From positions 76,522,020-76,586,019 of the forward strand of contig JAWZYU010000008.1 of NCBI GenBank assembly GCA_038380435.1: a stretch of DNA of 64,000 bases. Reading direction: 5' to 3'. Shown piece after piece: positions 20,754 through 32,153 of the stretch. The notes beneath the pieces were generated by a model. That model saw nothing but the letters and a program-made list of their open reading frames with translations, was not told where the DNA came from and did not search any database. A program made the translations under genes and the position numbers. Every line of letters starts with the position of its first letter. The stretch's first letter is position 1. The stretch comes from Ryuthela nishihirai (taxonomy: Eukaryota > Arthropoda > Arachnida > Araneae > Heptathelidae).

Positions 20754-21048
20754 GTCAGATTGCACGAAATAGTTAAAAAGTTCAAAATACTAATCAAATC
20801 ACAGAAAGAAGGCATTTCCTTATGTACTTATTAATCCTACTATTCAAAAAGTATGAAAAGGATGAATTGTTCTGCCTAATAAGACGTTAAAGAAAATATT
20901 TCATTAAAGATTAGAAAAACTGAAAAGTTTTGAATGGTGTATGAGTTACTGCTATTTTCCAAGGTTCAAATAATATCTCTGTGGAGTAACCAGATGCTTT
21001 GGAAATTAGACAAAATATTTTGGGGCTCACACGTTTCATTTCGAATTC
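20754..21048. other. AT-rich intron, nothing recognised
   Basis: AT-rich stretch between the exon 4 donor and the next hAT derivative. No features recognised. Confidence 0.5.
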
Positions 21049-21540
21049 TTTTAATGCAGTGTCTCGCAAACTTTTTTACTCTGCGGCACACTGAATCTAA
21101 TTTTTTTTCCGCGGCATACTGAATCTAATTTTTTTTCCGCGGCACCCCTAAAAAAAGAATTTTTGGTGGTTACGTAAAAAGAGGAAAATTGAAGTTTCGT
21201 TAAATGCATTTTATTTAAAATTTAGATACGAACATATTTCAATGGGATGTATGAGCTAGCTTCTGCGAACAAATTTACATTATTCTTGGCTCAAAGTTAG
21301 ATAAACACACCCGCATCTCTTCATCAATCATCTGAAGCCGCTCACGCTTTTTAGATTTAATTTCAGTCAATGATGAGAATCCAAGTTCACAATGATAAGA
21401 CGAGCTGAAAGGTAACAACGCTCGAATAGCTTTTGTATTCAATTCAGGATATTGAGGTCATCAGGATATTGAATTCAGGATATCTAGTGTCAATTTGAAA
21501 ATCTCTCGCGGCACACAGTTTGCGAGACACTGTTTTAATG
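21049..21540 (-). mobile_element. hAT internal-deletion derivative keeping a transposase C-terminus
   Basis: Element 21057-21532 begins CAGTGTCTCGCAAACTT and ends GTTTGCGAGACACTG, with the 8-bp TSD ttttaatg at 21049-21056 and 21533-21540. Read on the minus strand, the interior has SSYHCELGFSSLTEIKSKKR and MRVCLSNFEPRI. This is the conserved hAT C-terminal (dimerisation) segment, as in ZBED5/FAM200-type proteins. Only that end of the transposase gene survives, as expected for a deletion derivative moved in trans. Confidence 0.87.
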
Positions 21541-21969
21541 CATCCGAACAGCACAAAATTAGCACCTGTAGAAGAAAGGATTTTTCCTTTAATTCTACAA
21601 ATCTTTCCAAACAGTAACTGAATTTTATATTAGCTGCTGTTCGGTCATCATCTGCAATTCATGCTTATTATTCAATTTGTTTACATGGGTAAAGTTCATT
21701 ATTTCATCTTTATATTTATCGTTTTTCTTTTTAAAATGAAGAGAAATAATAATTTTGAATTGTAAATAGATAAGGGAGTTAAAACCAATTCCCTTAATTA
21801 CTTGAAATATTGCTTCTCAGTTATAAGAGGGGTGAAACTTAAGCATTAAACATCACGAATAAGTACTCGTATTTCTTCTTCAAGTACAGCAGAATTATCA
21901 AACCGATTATCCGAACTGCATAAAAACCAAACATATGCTCTGGAATATATTTTATAATCCCTGGAATAT
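21541..21969. other. AT-rich intron, nothing recognised
   Basis: No gene or repeat recognised. Confidence 0.5.
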
Positions 21970-22376
21970 ATTATATAAATAGGGGCGGGGGGTGGCTCAG
22001 TCGGTAGCGCGCCAGACTCGTAATCTGTAGTTCCCAGGTTCAAGTCCCAGCTGGGTGAGCGTTGAGATTTATCTCCGCAAAAATTTCCCGCCCTGCCCAC
22101 GGTCAGTAGGGGACACCGATGGGCTTGGAAAGGCCGCCGTCCGTCGGATGGGACGTTAAGCCGTGGCCCCGTGTGCGGGAGAGCCATACCACGTTAAAGA
22201 ACACGCTGGATGGCATTGACGGGAGGCTACCATCTGTCTCCCAACAGCTATTCCAGTGGGTCCCCTCCCCCAACCTTCTCTGAGCCTACGGGGTCCATGT
22301 GACCTGGCCATTTAGCCCATGGTGTGCAAAAAAGTGCCGCTCAGAGGTAAAACAACCTAACCCAATTATATAAATA
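21970..22376 (+). mobile_element. SINE-A copy, 12-bp TSD
   Basis: Forward copy, body 21982-22364, flanked by attatataaata at 21970-21981 and 22365-22376. It lacks about 10 bp (ctgtgcacgt region) compared with other copies. Confidence 0.92.
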
Positions 22377-22814
22377 TATAATATAATGTGTTACATGTAT
22401 CGAAAATATAGCAGTTACATCCAATGCCTGCTTGCTTATATTATTGATTTGTGAAGACATCTACAAATATTATTTCAATAGAGTGTAAAATATATAATAA
22501 TGATTATTAGTGAAGGATAAGTTTCAGTTAATAATAATTATTTATCAGTTATTCCATTTAATCAGAGATATCAACTTTAATTGATTAATATGTTCTTAGA
22601 AGGAATAATTAAAAAAAATCCACTTATTCATTATTATATATCCAGCTAAACTTTGAACAACATAACATAATACAAAGTGCTTCGGTATAACAAAATTTAC
22701 TATATTGAATTAATAATTGGGGTGCGCATTATTTCCACAATTTAAATTTTCTATTCACCAAAAAATTGTTAAGTTGGCATTTGGAGTTATCAGAAAATTA
22801 TTCATCCTTTATTC
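22377..22814. other. AT-rich intron, nothing recognised
   Basis: Very AT-rich, with short ATATA and TTAAT runs. No feature recognised. Confidence 0.5.
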
Positions 22815-24101
22815 TTTTGGTCTGTAAATGGTATCTAGGTAGTCACTGGAAGGAGAGCTATGCACCAATCCCCTGTGATGATGTAAAACAAAGAGGAGGT
22901 AAAACAATCAACCAACCAAAGCCCTCTAATGATGGTAAATTAAGGCCATTTGAAGGATTTGAAAATTATGAATCATCATATTTCGTTAGTTCCTATTCAA
23001 CTCAAAAAGAATATTTTATTAATCTCGCAAAACGAAAAGACGCATTTTCCCACCCACCCTGGAGGTGAAGACACAAACAAATTGTTGCTTCCAATGTAAA
23101 CCTCCTGATCAACACAATGCTGACTAATAAATATAAATTCAAACCTATATAGGTCGTTTGCAATACTCATTTAAAAATTTCCACCATCAGAGAGTGTAAT
23201 TAAAGCTTTTGGACAATCCCTTGTGATGATGCATAGAACCGGCCAGGCATAGCACCTAATGTCCGACCCCGCTTTCTCGTTGTGCAGGCCGTTAGTACCT
23301 TTCAAAAGAGATACTCTCTTGTGGAAGTGAACGGAAGGGGAGGGCTGCCAGATTAGTGTGGCCTACTGATCTGGACAACTATGGCTACTTTTCTTTTTTT
23401 TTCTACCCTGCTGAGGAGTGGTCAACCACACAGGGTCCTGGTGCTGACCATATAAACCTACTGGACTGATATATGGCTCTGAGCTTGATTATGGATCCTG
23501 ATTTTGCTGCACTGGTGGGCTTCTGTGGAGGGAAAATCTTCCGCTGTGTTTTCTGTTTGTTTGTGGGCTGACAGCCCCAAGTGAATAGATTCACAGGATA
23601 TGTTTATCAGCTGGTGGATAATCCTGAGCAGAGGTCATCGCAGGCACTTGAACTCTTTGCTTCCATTGGCATCGTCAAATTCTACGTTGAGGGAAGTTTT
23701 CCAGTGTAGATGGCTTCAGCCTTTAGTGGTGGGGGAACGGGTCTTTGCCCCATGTCTGCGATTAGGAGCTGTTTGATATTGTGGCATTCCCTCTCTCAAT
23801 AAACATAGTTTCTTTAAACATCACCCTAACCATTTTCTCTCCATAGGTAGTTGGAATGTGAGGACTCTGCACAGAGCTTTTTCCCTTGATGTCCTCACAC
23901 AAGAATTCCACCATTATAATTTAGATATTCTCGGCTTGCAAGTGACCAGATGGACAGATACAGGTTTCATTCTTAAAAATACTCGTAAATTTCTCTTTTC
24001 AGGGAGGGAAGATAATAAGTATCACCAAGACGTAAGTCTGCTTCTTAGCATACACGCAGCAGAAGAGTGATGCTCTTCTAGAATATGAATACATTGATGA
24101 A

Positions 24102-24818
24102 ATGTTTCTTACAGCAAAATTTCAGACAAGCATTAAAGACCTGAATATTATCTGCTGTTATTCCCCCACTGAGGATGCCGGTGAGGATGAGAAGGATAGG
24201 TTTTACGGACAATTTCAAGATACTTTGAATTCTGTCAAGAAGGGAGATATTAACCTTGTTCTAGGTAACTTCAATGCCAAGGTTGGTATTCACTCTGACC
24301 TTTGGGGAGGGGTGATAGACCCTTTTGGCATTGATAGCTGCAATGGCAGTGGGCAACGTCTCCTACAGGTAAGTAAACTCAATGGTTTCAGAATAACTAA
24401 CACTTATTACAAACATCGTGACATACATAGACACACATGGGTTTCACCTGATGGGCTGCATAAGAATATGATTGATTATATATTAATTAACAGCAAATGG
24501 GCTAGTTTTATTAGGAATACCAGGGCGTATAGGGGAGCTGAAATTGGATCTGACCATTACCTTGTTAAAAGTGTGTTGCAACTTAAACTTAAAAAGTGTT
24601 GTGCTAGGGTTAAAAAATTTACTTTTAATACTGAAGCTCTGAAAGATCCAGTTATAGCCAAAGCTTACCATGATAGGTTACTTAGTCATTATGACAGTCA
24701 TGGTTTGCTTACTACAGAAGTTGAGGAAGAATGGGACTGTTTTAAACAGGCTTTTTTGGAAACTAACAGTACTCTTTTTAGGAAAAAAGGAGCAGAGGAG
24801 GCAGAATTATTTGAGTGA
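24102..24818 (+). pseudogene. RTE LINE endonuclease segment (238 codons open)
   Basis: This is the exonuclease-endonuclease-phosphatase fold of LINE copy B, the domain that nicks target DNA before reverse transcription. Visible motifs are LVLGNFNAKVG (the usual GDFNAxxG with Asp replaced by Asn), TWVSPDG, IDYILINSKW and the final SDHYLV (SDH). The first, Glu-containing part lies upstream in another frame (about 23855-24070, LGLQVTRW, where a functional copy has a Glu in place of Val). At least two key residues are therefore altered, and the enzyme is probably inactive. Such sequences are often mis-annotated as craniofacial development protein 2. Confidence 0.85.
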
Positions 24819-25240
24819 TAAGGCACTTGAGCTTATTTCAGAGAGAAAGAACTGCTGGAACGTCCTTAATCAGTACCCTATAGTCGTAATAGAAAGCATT
24901 ACAAAGAGCTTAATAAACGCGTAAAGGATCAGTTAGCTGCTATTAGAATCTTTGGCTTGATGGCTTGGCTAACTAAGCCAAAGAAGCATTTAGACAGCAC
25001 AACAGAAGAGAGCTATACCAGATAGTTAATGTTTTGCTTGGTAGAAAACGGACAGGTATACAGGGATTGAAGAATAAACAAGGTAAGATTACAGAAGATG
25101 AGGAATCTGTCACGGATAGGTGGGCTGAGCATTTCAGTGATGCTCTAAACAATGTGGTGAGTTATACTCCCATTGTTTGTAATGATCATAGATGAATTAC
25201 TGGCTTTAATGCTGGCCCTGTAACAGAGTCTGAAGTTATT

Positions 25241-25924
25241 TTGGCTATTTCTAAACTTAAACTTCATAAATCCCCAGGGGTAGATGAAATTACTACGGAA
25301 TTGCTTATAGCTGGGAATGTTTCGGTTACAACTTGGATGACTGAAATTCTGAATATCTTTTATGATAAAGGCATGGTTCCTAAGGATTTTACCAGAGCTA
25401 TTATTATCCATATATTCAAAAAAGGTGATCGCAGTTCTTGTGATAAATATAGGGGTATCAGCCTACTCTCTGTTCCAGGTAAAGTTCTTTCCATGATTGT
25501 GCTTAATAGAATTAAGAATCTGGTTGACAGTAAATTGCTTGATGAGCAATGTGGATTCAGAAGTTCTAGGGGATGTGCAGATCAGATATTTTCACTTAGG
25601 CAGATTCTTGAGAAATGTTTAGAGTTTCAGAAACCTTTGGTTGCTAGCTTTGTTGATTTCAAAAAGGCTTTCGACTCTGTTGATCATCATAATTTGTGGT
25701 TGATTGTGAGATCATATGGTTTACCAGACAAGTTAGTTAACATAATGAAATCTCTCTATAATAACACTGAGTCGTGTGTGAGAGTTGGTAAGTCTTGTAG
25801 CAATTGGTTTAGCATTACTTCTGGTGTTCGACAAGGGTGCATTTTGTCTCCTTTTCTCTTTAGCTTGGTTATTGATTACGTTATGCGAACTTCACTGCAA
25901 GGGAAAGACTTTGGCCTTAAATAG
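25241..25924 (+). pseudogene. RTE LINE reverse transcriptase, N-terminal part (227 codons open)
   Basis: Fingers and palm of the LINE B reverse transcriptase: KLHKSPGVDEITTELL, IIHIFKKGDRSSCDKYRGIS, LLDEQCGFRSSRGCADQIF, VDFKKAFDSVDHHNLW and SGVRQGCILSPFLFSL. The frame breaks at a TAG (25922), shortly before the catalytic YxDD box, which here reads YAGD. A further frameshift follows near 25975. It is not expressed as a host gene on any evidence here. Confidence 0.87.
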
Positions 25925-26549
25925 TTTGGAGATACGAAAATTTCTGATTTAGATTATGCTGGTGATTTCGCGCTTTGGCAAATGATGTTGATGAGATTCA
26001 TTCGAGCTGTTGATGAGACTGGTAAAACAGTAGGTTTGGTTATAAAGAGAGAGAAAACTAACGTGATGAAAACTGGTCAAGTAGGCTGTGATTCAGTTAA
26101 TCTAAATGGTTGCAGTCTTGAGCAGATGTCACAATTTAATTATCTTGGGAGCTATGTAACAGATACTGGTGATGTGCGGCATGAGATTAACAGACGAATT
26201 AGGGATTGCTGCCGGGACTTTTAAGAAACTATGGAGATTGTGGAGAAATAGGCATATACACCAAAAGACTAAAATTAGGCTGTATAATAGTTTGGTTCTT
26301 TCTAGGGTTAGTTATGGTAGGAAAACCTGGACGCTTTGTAAACAAGATAACAGAAAACTAGATGCTTTTGATTGTAGATACTTACGCAGTATCTTGGGTA
26401 TTAGGTGGTTTAACTTTGTAACTAATGATGAGGTTAGGCAAAGTTGTCTGCAACCTCCTTTAAGCAGCATATTGTGCAGAGAGAGACTCCGCTGGTTTGG
26501 CCATGTTGCCCGTATGGATAATTATAGATTGCGAATAGGGTTATGAACA

Positions 26550-26830
26550 GCTACCGACTGAGCCACCCCCTCCCCCCCCCCCAAGGAACACGACTTCTTG
26601 TACTGTTTTGTTGGAAACCTCAGAGTTGTTGGAGACCTCAGAAGGAGGGGGAGACCAAGTATGCGGTTGGAGACCTCAATTACCAACCAAGTATGCGGTT
26701 GGAGACCTCAGAAGGAGGGGGAGACCAAGTATACTGTTGTTGGAGACCTCAGAAGGAGGGGGAGACCAAGTATACTGTTGTTGGAGACCTCAGAAGGAGG
26801 GGGAGACCAAATATGTGGTGGGTAGACAAT
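26550..26830 (+). repeat. Rearranged LINE 3' segment: SINE/Tc1 fragment plus about 40-bp tandem units
   Basis: In place of the normal LINE sequence after ttatgaacag there is a 60-bp piece (26551-26610: ctaccgactgagccaccccc, C-run, caaggaacacgacttcttgt, actgttt) identical in order to 28359-28413. Several imperfect tandem units of ggagacctcagaaggagggg + gagaccaagtatactgttgt follow (26620-26820). Each is an amplified version of the LINE's own cctcagaaagaaggggagac segment seen in copy A. Normal LINE sequence resumes at about 26822. Confidence 0.85.
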
Positions 26831-26954
26831 GTCAAACAGGACCTTGTTAGAATTGGTGTGCAGTGACCGGATGCAGCAGATGTAGCTTAGGAGAGATATG
26901 CTTGGAGAATTAAACTGCACAGTCTGGTTGGACCTTTGTAGCCCATGGCTGCTT

Positions 26955-27020
26955 GATGATGATGATGACGACGACGACGACGACGACGATGATGATGATG
27001 ACGATGATGATGACGATGAC

Positions 27021-27064
<44 letters not shown>
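26955..27064. repeat. (GAT/GAC)n tail of LINE B
   Basis: A pure trinucleotide run of GAT and GAC, directly after the LINE 3' end agcccatggctgcttgatg. Copy A has the same junction with a short run (1645-1662), so the repeat is the element's tail rather than chance. Poly-Asp/Ser/His open frames here are artefacts. Confidence 0.93.
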
Positions 27065-27066
<2 letters not shown>

Positions 27067-27195
27067 GTATACGAAAGTTAAGCATAATACGAAAAAAATG
27101 GAAGACCCGGAATAAGGAAATGCTATGTGATTTGGAGTGACCATACGTTTATATAACTCGTGAAACAGTAAAGCTTAGAGCAAACCGAACTCATG

Positions 27196-27606
27196 ATTTC
27201 CATGGGTTGTGTTGGGTTGTTTTACCTCTGAGCGGCACTTTTTTGCACACCAAGGGCTAAACGGTCAGGTCACATGGACCCCGAAGGCTCAGAGAAGGTT
27301 GGGGGAGGGGACCCACTGGAACAGCTGTTGGGAGACAGATGGTAGCCTCCCGTCAAGGCCATCCAGCGTGTTCTTTAACGTGCACAGGGTATGTCTCTCC
27401 CGCACACGGGGCCACGGCATAACGTCCCATCTGACGGACGGCGGCCTTTCCAAGCCCATCGGTGTCCCCTACTGACCGTGAGCAGGGCGGAGAATTTTGC
27501 GGAGATAAATCTCAACGCTGACCCAGCTGGAACTCGAACCTGGGAAGTACAGATTACGAGCCTGGCGCGCTACCGACTAAGCCACCCCCGCCCCAATTTC
27601 CATGGG
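27196..27606 (-). mobile_element. SINE-A copy, 11-bp TSD
   Basis: Reverse copy, body 27207-27595. The TSD atttccatggg is at 27196-27206 and 27596-27606. The tail has an extra gtgttgggttgggtt-like repeat. Confidence 0.92.
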
Positions 27607-27980
27607 CTAGGCAAATGAATGTAGGAGTGTCACATTCAAGAGAACTGTTTCAGGAGAATAATAAAGGTAATATAGGGCAGGCCAAGATCTAGAAAAACAT
27701 AACATGGGTGGAGGATAGAGGGCAAGGAACTCAATCCGGTTCTACGGTGAAAAAAAGTCAAGGAGGGAAGGGATTGGATTTCCATTGCAGTATAATTTAT
27801 CGAAATCCCCTGTCTCCAAAATGTTTTAAAAATTCAAAAACTGTACATAAGTTATATCAAATTTTTACCTCTGATACTCAAACTAGAATTCTCAACGGGC
27901 CCAACCTTTGAGAATTTCCTCTAGGGAAGAATTCCCTCGAAATCCATCCCTCATATGGAGTATGATGAGTACGAGCTACC

Positions 27981-28401
27981 CAAGGAACACGTTGGGTTCA
28001 GTTGTTTTACCTCTGAGCGGCACTTTTTTGCACACCATGGGCTAAATGGCCAGGTCACATGGACCCCGTAGGCTCAGAGAAGGTTGGGAGAGGGGACCCA
28101 CTGGAATAACTGTTGGGAGACAGATTGTAGCCTCCCGTCAAGGCCATCCAGCGTGTTCTTTAACGTGCACAGGGTATGGCTCTCCCACACACGGGGCCAC
28201 GGCTTAACGTCCCGTCCGACGGACGGCGGCCTTTCCAAGCCCATCGGTGTCCCCTACTGACCGTGGGCAGGGCAGGGAATTTTGCGGAGGTAAATCTCAA
28301 CGCTGACCCAGCTTGGACTCGAACCTGGGAACTACAGATTACGAGCCTGGCGCGCTACCGACTGAGCCACCCCCTCCCCCCCCCCCCCCCCAAGGAACAC
28401 G
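27981..28401 (-). mobile_element. SINE-A copy, 11-bp TSD, with long C-run at its head
   Basis: Reverse copy, body 27992-28390, TSD caggaacacg-like: caaggaacacg at 27981-27991 and 28391-28401. The usual cgcccc end has expanded into a C-run of about 18. The same C-run and the same flank occur at 26551-26610, showing that this locus was the donor of that patch. Confidence 0.92.
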
Positions 28402-28904
28402 ACTTCTTGTACTGTTTACCAGGTCCCTCATGAGAGGCCCAGTCGCAGTGTACTCTGGAATGGTGGATCGGATGTTGTGGAGGTTTTTGTAGCGTGTTGA
28501 CAACATCCATGGCATCTCTCCAGCAAGTCCTGCACATGCTATATATAGCGTTGAGGTCCGGAGATTAAACTGGCCTTTCCATCAGCTGAATATCCTCACT
28601 TTTACGAAATTCATTGTCTGAGAACTATGAGGGGAGCATTAGCATCCTAAAGAATAAACAAAAAGTCGGAAACGCACATATCAAGACTCGCATAAATTTA
28701 AAGGATATTGTAACTGTTCCTGGGATAAGTCAGGGTATCTGCGTTAAAGTTGTGGATTGGTAGTCATCCATAATGCCATCTCAGAACACCAAACCACCGT
28801 CATAATCGTGGTGACGTTCCTTGCTCTCCAAATCAAAGCAGATGCAGAATCAGTCTGAAGATTGAATCGCGATTCGTCAATGAAGAGCACATGAGCTCAT
28901 TGTT

Positions 28905-29331
28905 CTGGGCTCCAGATGGGCGGGGGTGGCTCAGTCGGTAGCGCGCCAGGCTCGTAATCTGTAGTTCCCAGGTTCGAGTCCCAGCTGGGTCAGCGTTGAG
29001 ATTTATCTCCGCAAAAATTCCCCGCCCTGCCCACGGTCAGTAGGGGACACCGATGGGCTTGGAAAGGCCGCCGTCTGTCGGATGGCACGTTAAGCCGTGG
29101 CCCCGTGTGTGGGAGAGCCATACCCTGTGCACGTTAAAGAGCACGCTGGATGGCCTTGACGGAAGGCTACCATCTGTCTCCCAACAGCTGTTCCCAACAG
29201 CTGTTCCAGTGGGTCCCCTCCCTCAACCTTCTCTGAGCCTTCGGGGTCCATGTGACCTGGCCATTTAGCCCATGGTGTGCAAAAAAGTGCCGCTCAGAGG
29301 TAAAACAACTCAACCCAATCTGAGCTCCAGA
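28905..29331 (+). mobile_element. SINE-A copy, 12-bp TSD
   Basis: Forward copy, body about 28917-29319. The TSD ctgggctccaga / ctgagctccaga (one mismatch) is at 28905-28916 and 29320-29331. The segment ccaacagctgttc is duplicated in the body near 29180-29200. Confidence 0.9.
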
Positions 29332-29645
29332 CAAAATTTAGCCAGGTTCTACTTTGGGAGATAATGAAAAAATGCAAACCATATGTCATCTGGCCTCATT
29401 CCAGCGATGCCTTCTATAAACAATTTGACTTCAAACTGTCCTCTTGTTGGCTGCAGAGAGTTCCAGAGAGAGTTGCCTGGCTGACATCATATGATGTTGG
29501 CTGTTAGTACAAGACAGCAATCATCCTACATTGTTGTCAGTTTTGGACGACCTTGCACTCGTCTACAGATAACATCACCTGTCTATTGGAACCATCTCCA
29601 AAGTCTTGAAAACACGAATTCGGGATATTCATAGTCCTAACCGCA

Positions 29646-30086
29646 TCTAACAGTGTGGGGTCAGTCTAACCAGCTTACCTATTGTTCGATCATGTGTAAA
29701 AGCATTCATATGATGTCCCTGTGCTATTGTGTTGCTATAAAACGCTCTGCAGACAAAAACACGATACTCTTGCTGAAAAAAAAGAGGAATGACACAGAAT
29801 TACAGCTAGATTTTATAGGCATCCCATTTGTTTTTCGAGAGATGTATGCAAATTTTTTCCAGTCAAATGATTTTTGTGTGGCACCATTTGCTGTGGTTTA
29901 ATAGCAAGCTAACATTCTACTATTTTGCCACTAATGCAGCTATTTATTTTATATTTCTTTGGGGAGGTTACAGATATAGAGATTATCAGCAGGAAGATCC
30001 AAATTCGTGCATTTTCCCTTGTACTTAAAAACACCATTCGATTTATCTGTAGTCCATTAAATACTTACTGTGGGTATTTAGAGTAT
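29646..30086. other. Intron, nothing recognised
   Basis: AT-rich sequence with an 82-codon open frame (29653-29901) that resembles nothing I know. Most likely non-coding. Confidence 0.45.
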
Positions 30087-30666
30087 TCTTATATTCAATG
30101 GGGCGGGGGTGGCTCAGTCGGTAGCGCGCCAGGCTCGTAATCTGTAGTTCCCAGGTTCGAGTCCCAGCTGGGTCAGCGTTGAGATTTATCTCCGCAAAAT
30201 TCCCCGCCTTGCCCACGGTCAGTAGGGGACACCGATGGGCTTGGAAAGGCCGCCGTCCTTCGGATAGGACGTTAAGCCGGGGCCCCGTGTGCGGGAGAGC
30301 CATACCCTGTGCACGTTAAAGAACACGCTGGATGGCCTTGACGGGAGGCTACCATCTGTCTCCCAACAGCTGTTCCAGTGGGTCCCCTCCCCCAACCTTC
30401 TCTGAGCCTTCGGGGTCCTTGTGACCTGGCCATTTAGACCATGGTGTGTAAAAAAGTGCCGTTCAGAGGTAAAACAACCCAACGTTAAAGAACACGCTGG
30501 ATGGCCTTGACGGGAGGCTACCATCTGTCTCCCAACAGCTGTTCCAGTGGGTCCCCTCCTCCAACCTTTTCTGAGCCTTCGGGCTCCATGTGACCTGGCC
30601 ATTTAACCCATGGTGTGCAAAAAAGTGCCGCTCAGAGGTAAAACAACCCAACCCAACTCTTATATT
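30087..30666 (+). mobile_element. Compound SINE-A: full copy plus second partial tail, one TSD
   Basis: A complete SINE-A (about 30100-30480) runs directly into a second 3' half (30481-30657) that starts mid-body at acgttaaagaacacgctgga. The possible TSD tcttatatt (30087-30095, 30658-30666) flanks the whole compound, not the inner junction. This suggests a single insertion event with a template jump between SINE RNAs. Confidence 0.85.
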
Positions 30667-30915
30667 TAAATATTAACATAATGATCATACCAAACACTAT
30701 TGTTTTGAGCATTAATATTATGGTTGTAATGAGAATAAACTTGTTTTTTTTTTTTGCACAGATTTTGTCTTTGTATTGAAGTATCGTTTTAGAAGAACAG
30801 CCGTATAATGATTTCATAAGAGCATAATAAAGCTTTTTCGCAAATCTGAGTGTCCAAAAAACGGGTGAAAGTTGGAAATTAATTACTTTTTAAGAATACT
30901 TTTTGCTATTTTCAG
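30667..30915. other. Intron end, nothing recognised
   Basis: AT-rich sequence leading to the acceptor of FASN exon 5. Confidence 0.5.
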
Positions 30916-31245
30916 ATTCTTCTGGAAATTCTGATTGCCCACTTGGCTTGGAATTTTCTGGTCGTGACATGAATGGGCGCAGAGTGATGGGCATGGTGAA
31001 CGAAAAAGGCATGGCAACCACAGTAGAAGCAGATCCTGGCTTCGTGTGGGAGGTTCCAGATGAGTGGACTCTGGAAGATGCAAGCACGGTCCCAGTTGTG
31101 TATGCCACTTGCTATTATGCACTCTTTATGAGAGGAAACATGCAGAAGGGAGAAAGTATACTCATTCACTCAGGCAGTGGTGGTGTAGGACAAGCTGCAA
31201 TCGCAATAGCCATTAGCATGGATTGCGAAATATTTACAACTGTTG
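30916..31245 (+). CDS. FASN: Fatty acid synthase, visible exon 5 (enoyl reductase, NADPH-binding core)
   Basis: This 330-nt exon encodes the heart of the enoyl reductase, a member of the MDR superfamily. Conserved landmarks are [20 protein letters not shown], then [20 protein letters not shown] and [18 protein letters not shown]. The last is the glycine-rich Rossmann motif that binds NADPH, followed by CEIFTTVG. The acceptor is ctattttcag before 30916 and the donor is gtgagt at 31246. The split Asp and Gly codons fit exons 4 and 6. The sequence is strongly conserved relative to human FASN ([27 protein letters not shown]), which argues that this is an active gene and not a pseudogene. Confidence 0.97.
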
Positions 31246-31328
31246 GTGAGTAATTTTAAGTGAAAATAACTAATGTTTTAATGATAAATGTATGATTCAT
31301 AATAGTGTAATAAAACTTGACAAGTTTT

Positions 31329-31739
31329 CTTAAATTAGGAGCGGCGGGAGTGGCTCAGTTGGTAGCGTGCCAGGCTCGTAATCTGTAGTTCCCAGGTTCG
31401 CGTCCCAGCTGAGTCAGCGTTGAGATTTATCTCCACAAAATTCCCCGCCCTGCCCACGGTCAGTAGGGGACACCGATGGGCTTGGAAAGGCCGCCGTCCG
31501 TCGGATGGGACGTTAAGCCGTGGCCCCGTGTGCGGGAGAGCCATATCCTGTTCACGTTAAAGAACACGCTGGATGGCCTTGACGGGAGGCTACCATCTGT
31601 CTCCCAACAGCTGTTCCAGTGGGTCCCCTCCTCCAACCTTCTCTGAGCCTTCGGGGTCCATGTGACCTGGCCATTTAGTTCATGGTGTGCAAAAAAGTGC
31701 CACTCAGAGGTAAAACAACCCAACCCACTTAAATTAGGA
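31329..31739 (+). mobile_element. SINE-A copy, 12-bp TSD
   Basis: Forward copy, body 31341-31727. The TSD cttaaattagga is at 31329-31340 and 31728-31739. It lies only about 85 bp downstream of the FASN exon 5 donor. Confidence 0.94.
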
Positions 31740-32150
31740 AGAATTAGAGCTATAGATCTAGTTACGATGCATAGTCACAAAATTACGATTTCACCAAACG
31801 TGAGGATAAAAAGAAAGTATATTTACAGTTGGACAATGTAAATGATTCATTGCTAAAGTAATTAATTAAAGAAATCCGAAAACTAGCAAAGATGAAATTT
31901 AGGGACTGTTAATGCTACATAACTTTTCCAGAATTTCCTTTTCCCTAGAAAAAATCGATATACGCATGATTCTTATTATAAAATTATTTTGCCTTGCATA
32001 ATATTGAAGGTTTATTCAATTAATGTCCGGAAAATTTAGTTTATGACATTTAATGATGGATAATATTTTGCAAAAAAAAAAAACTTTATCCTATGTAATT
32101 TACGTAGGTGTTTTTGATTGACTTAATGACAAAGCGACAGAATAAAAAAA
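31740..32150. other. AT-rich intron, nothing recognised
   Basis: No feature recognised. Confidence 0.5.
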
Positions 32151-32153
32151 AAA

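Larger units (their letters stand above)
22815..27064 (+). mobile_element. RTE-like LINE copy B, nearly full length
   Basis: This is the most complete copy of the LINE, in + orientation. A long 5' leader (22815-23845) is shared with copy F at 53530. The endonuclease starts with SWNVRTLHRAFSLDVL near 23850 and continues 24102-24818 (NFNAKVGIHSDLWG, NGSGQRLLQ, HTWVSPDGLHKNMIDYILI, GSDHYLVKS). The reverse transcriptase runs 25241-25924 (VDFKKAFDSVDHHN, SGVRQGCILSPFLFSL), then in shifted frames to the GYxxRLRWFGHVARMDNYRL region at 26546. The catalytic box has become YAGD (near 25955), so RT is dead. The 3' end was rearranged at 26550-26830 and ends in a (GAT/GAC)n tail. Confidence 0.9.
27620..29645 (-). 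mobile_element. Second Tc1-like transposon remnant, split by two SINE-A copies
   Basis: Minus-strand pieces resemble a Tc1-type transposase. LFIDESRFNLQTDSASALIW (about 28895-28830) is the DE-S-RF catalytic box. The segment at about 28600-28490 reads as a decayed ARSPDLNxI followed by CRTCWRDAMDVVNTLQKPPQ. The C-terminal end (…HHTPY) lies near 27950-27980, beyond the SINE at 27992. Sequence beyond 29332 continues the N-terminal side without clear motifs. Many stops; ends not determined. Confidence 0.65.

Noticed and set aside
24102..24818. Host gene craniofacial development protein 2
   Set aside because: It is the endonuclease domain of an RTE-like LINE, followed by reverse transcriptase and the LINE tail.
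26898..27144. Poly-Asp, poly-Ser and poly-His proteins
   Set aside because: They are three readings of the (GAT/GAC)n tail of LINE B.
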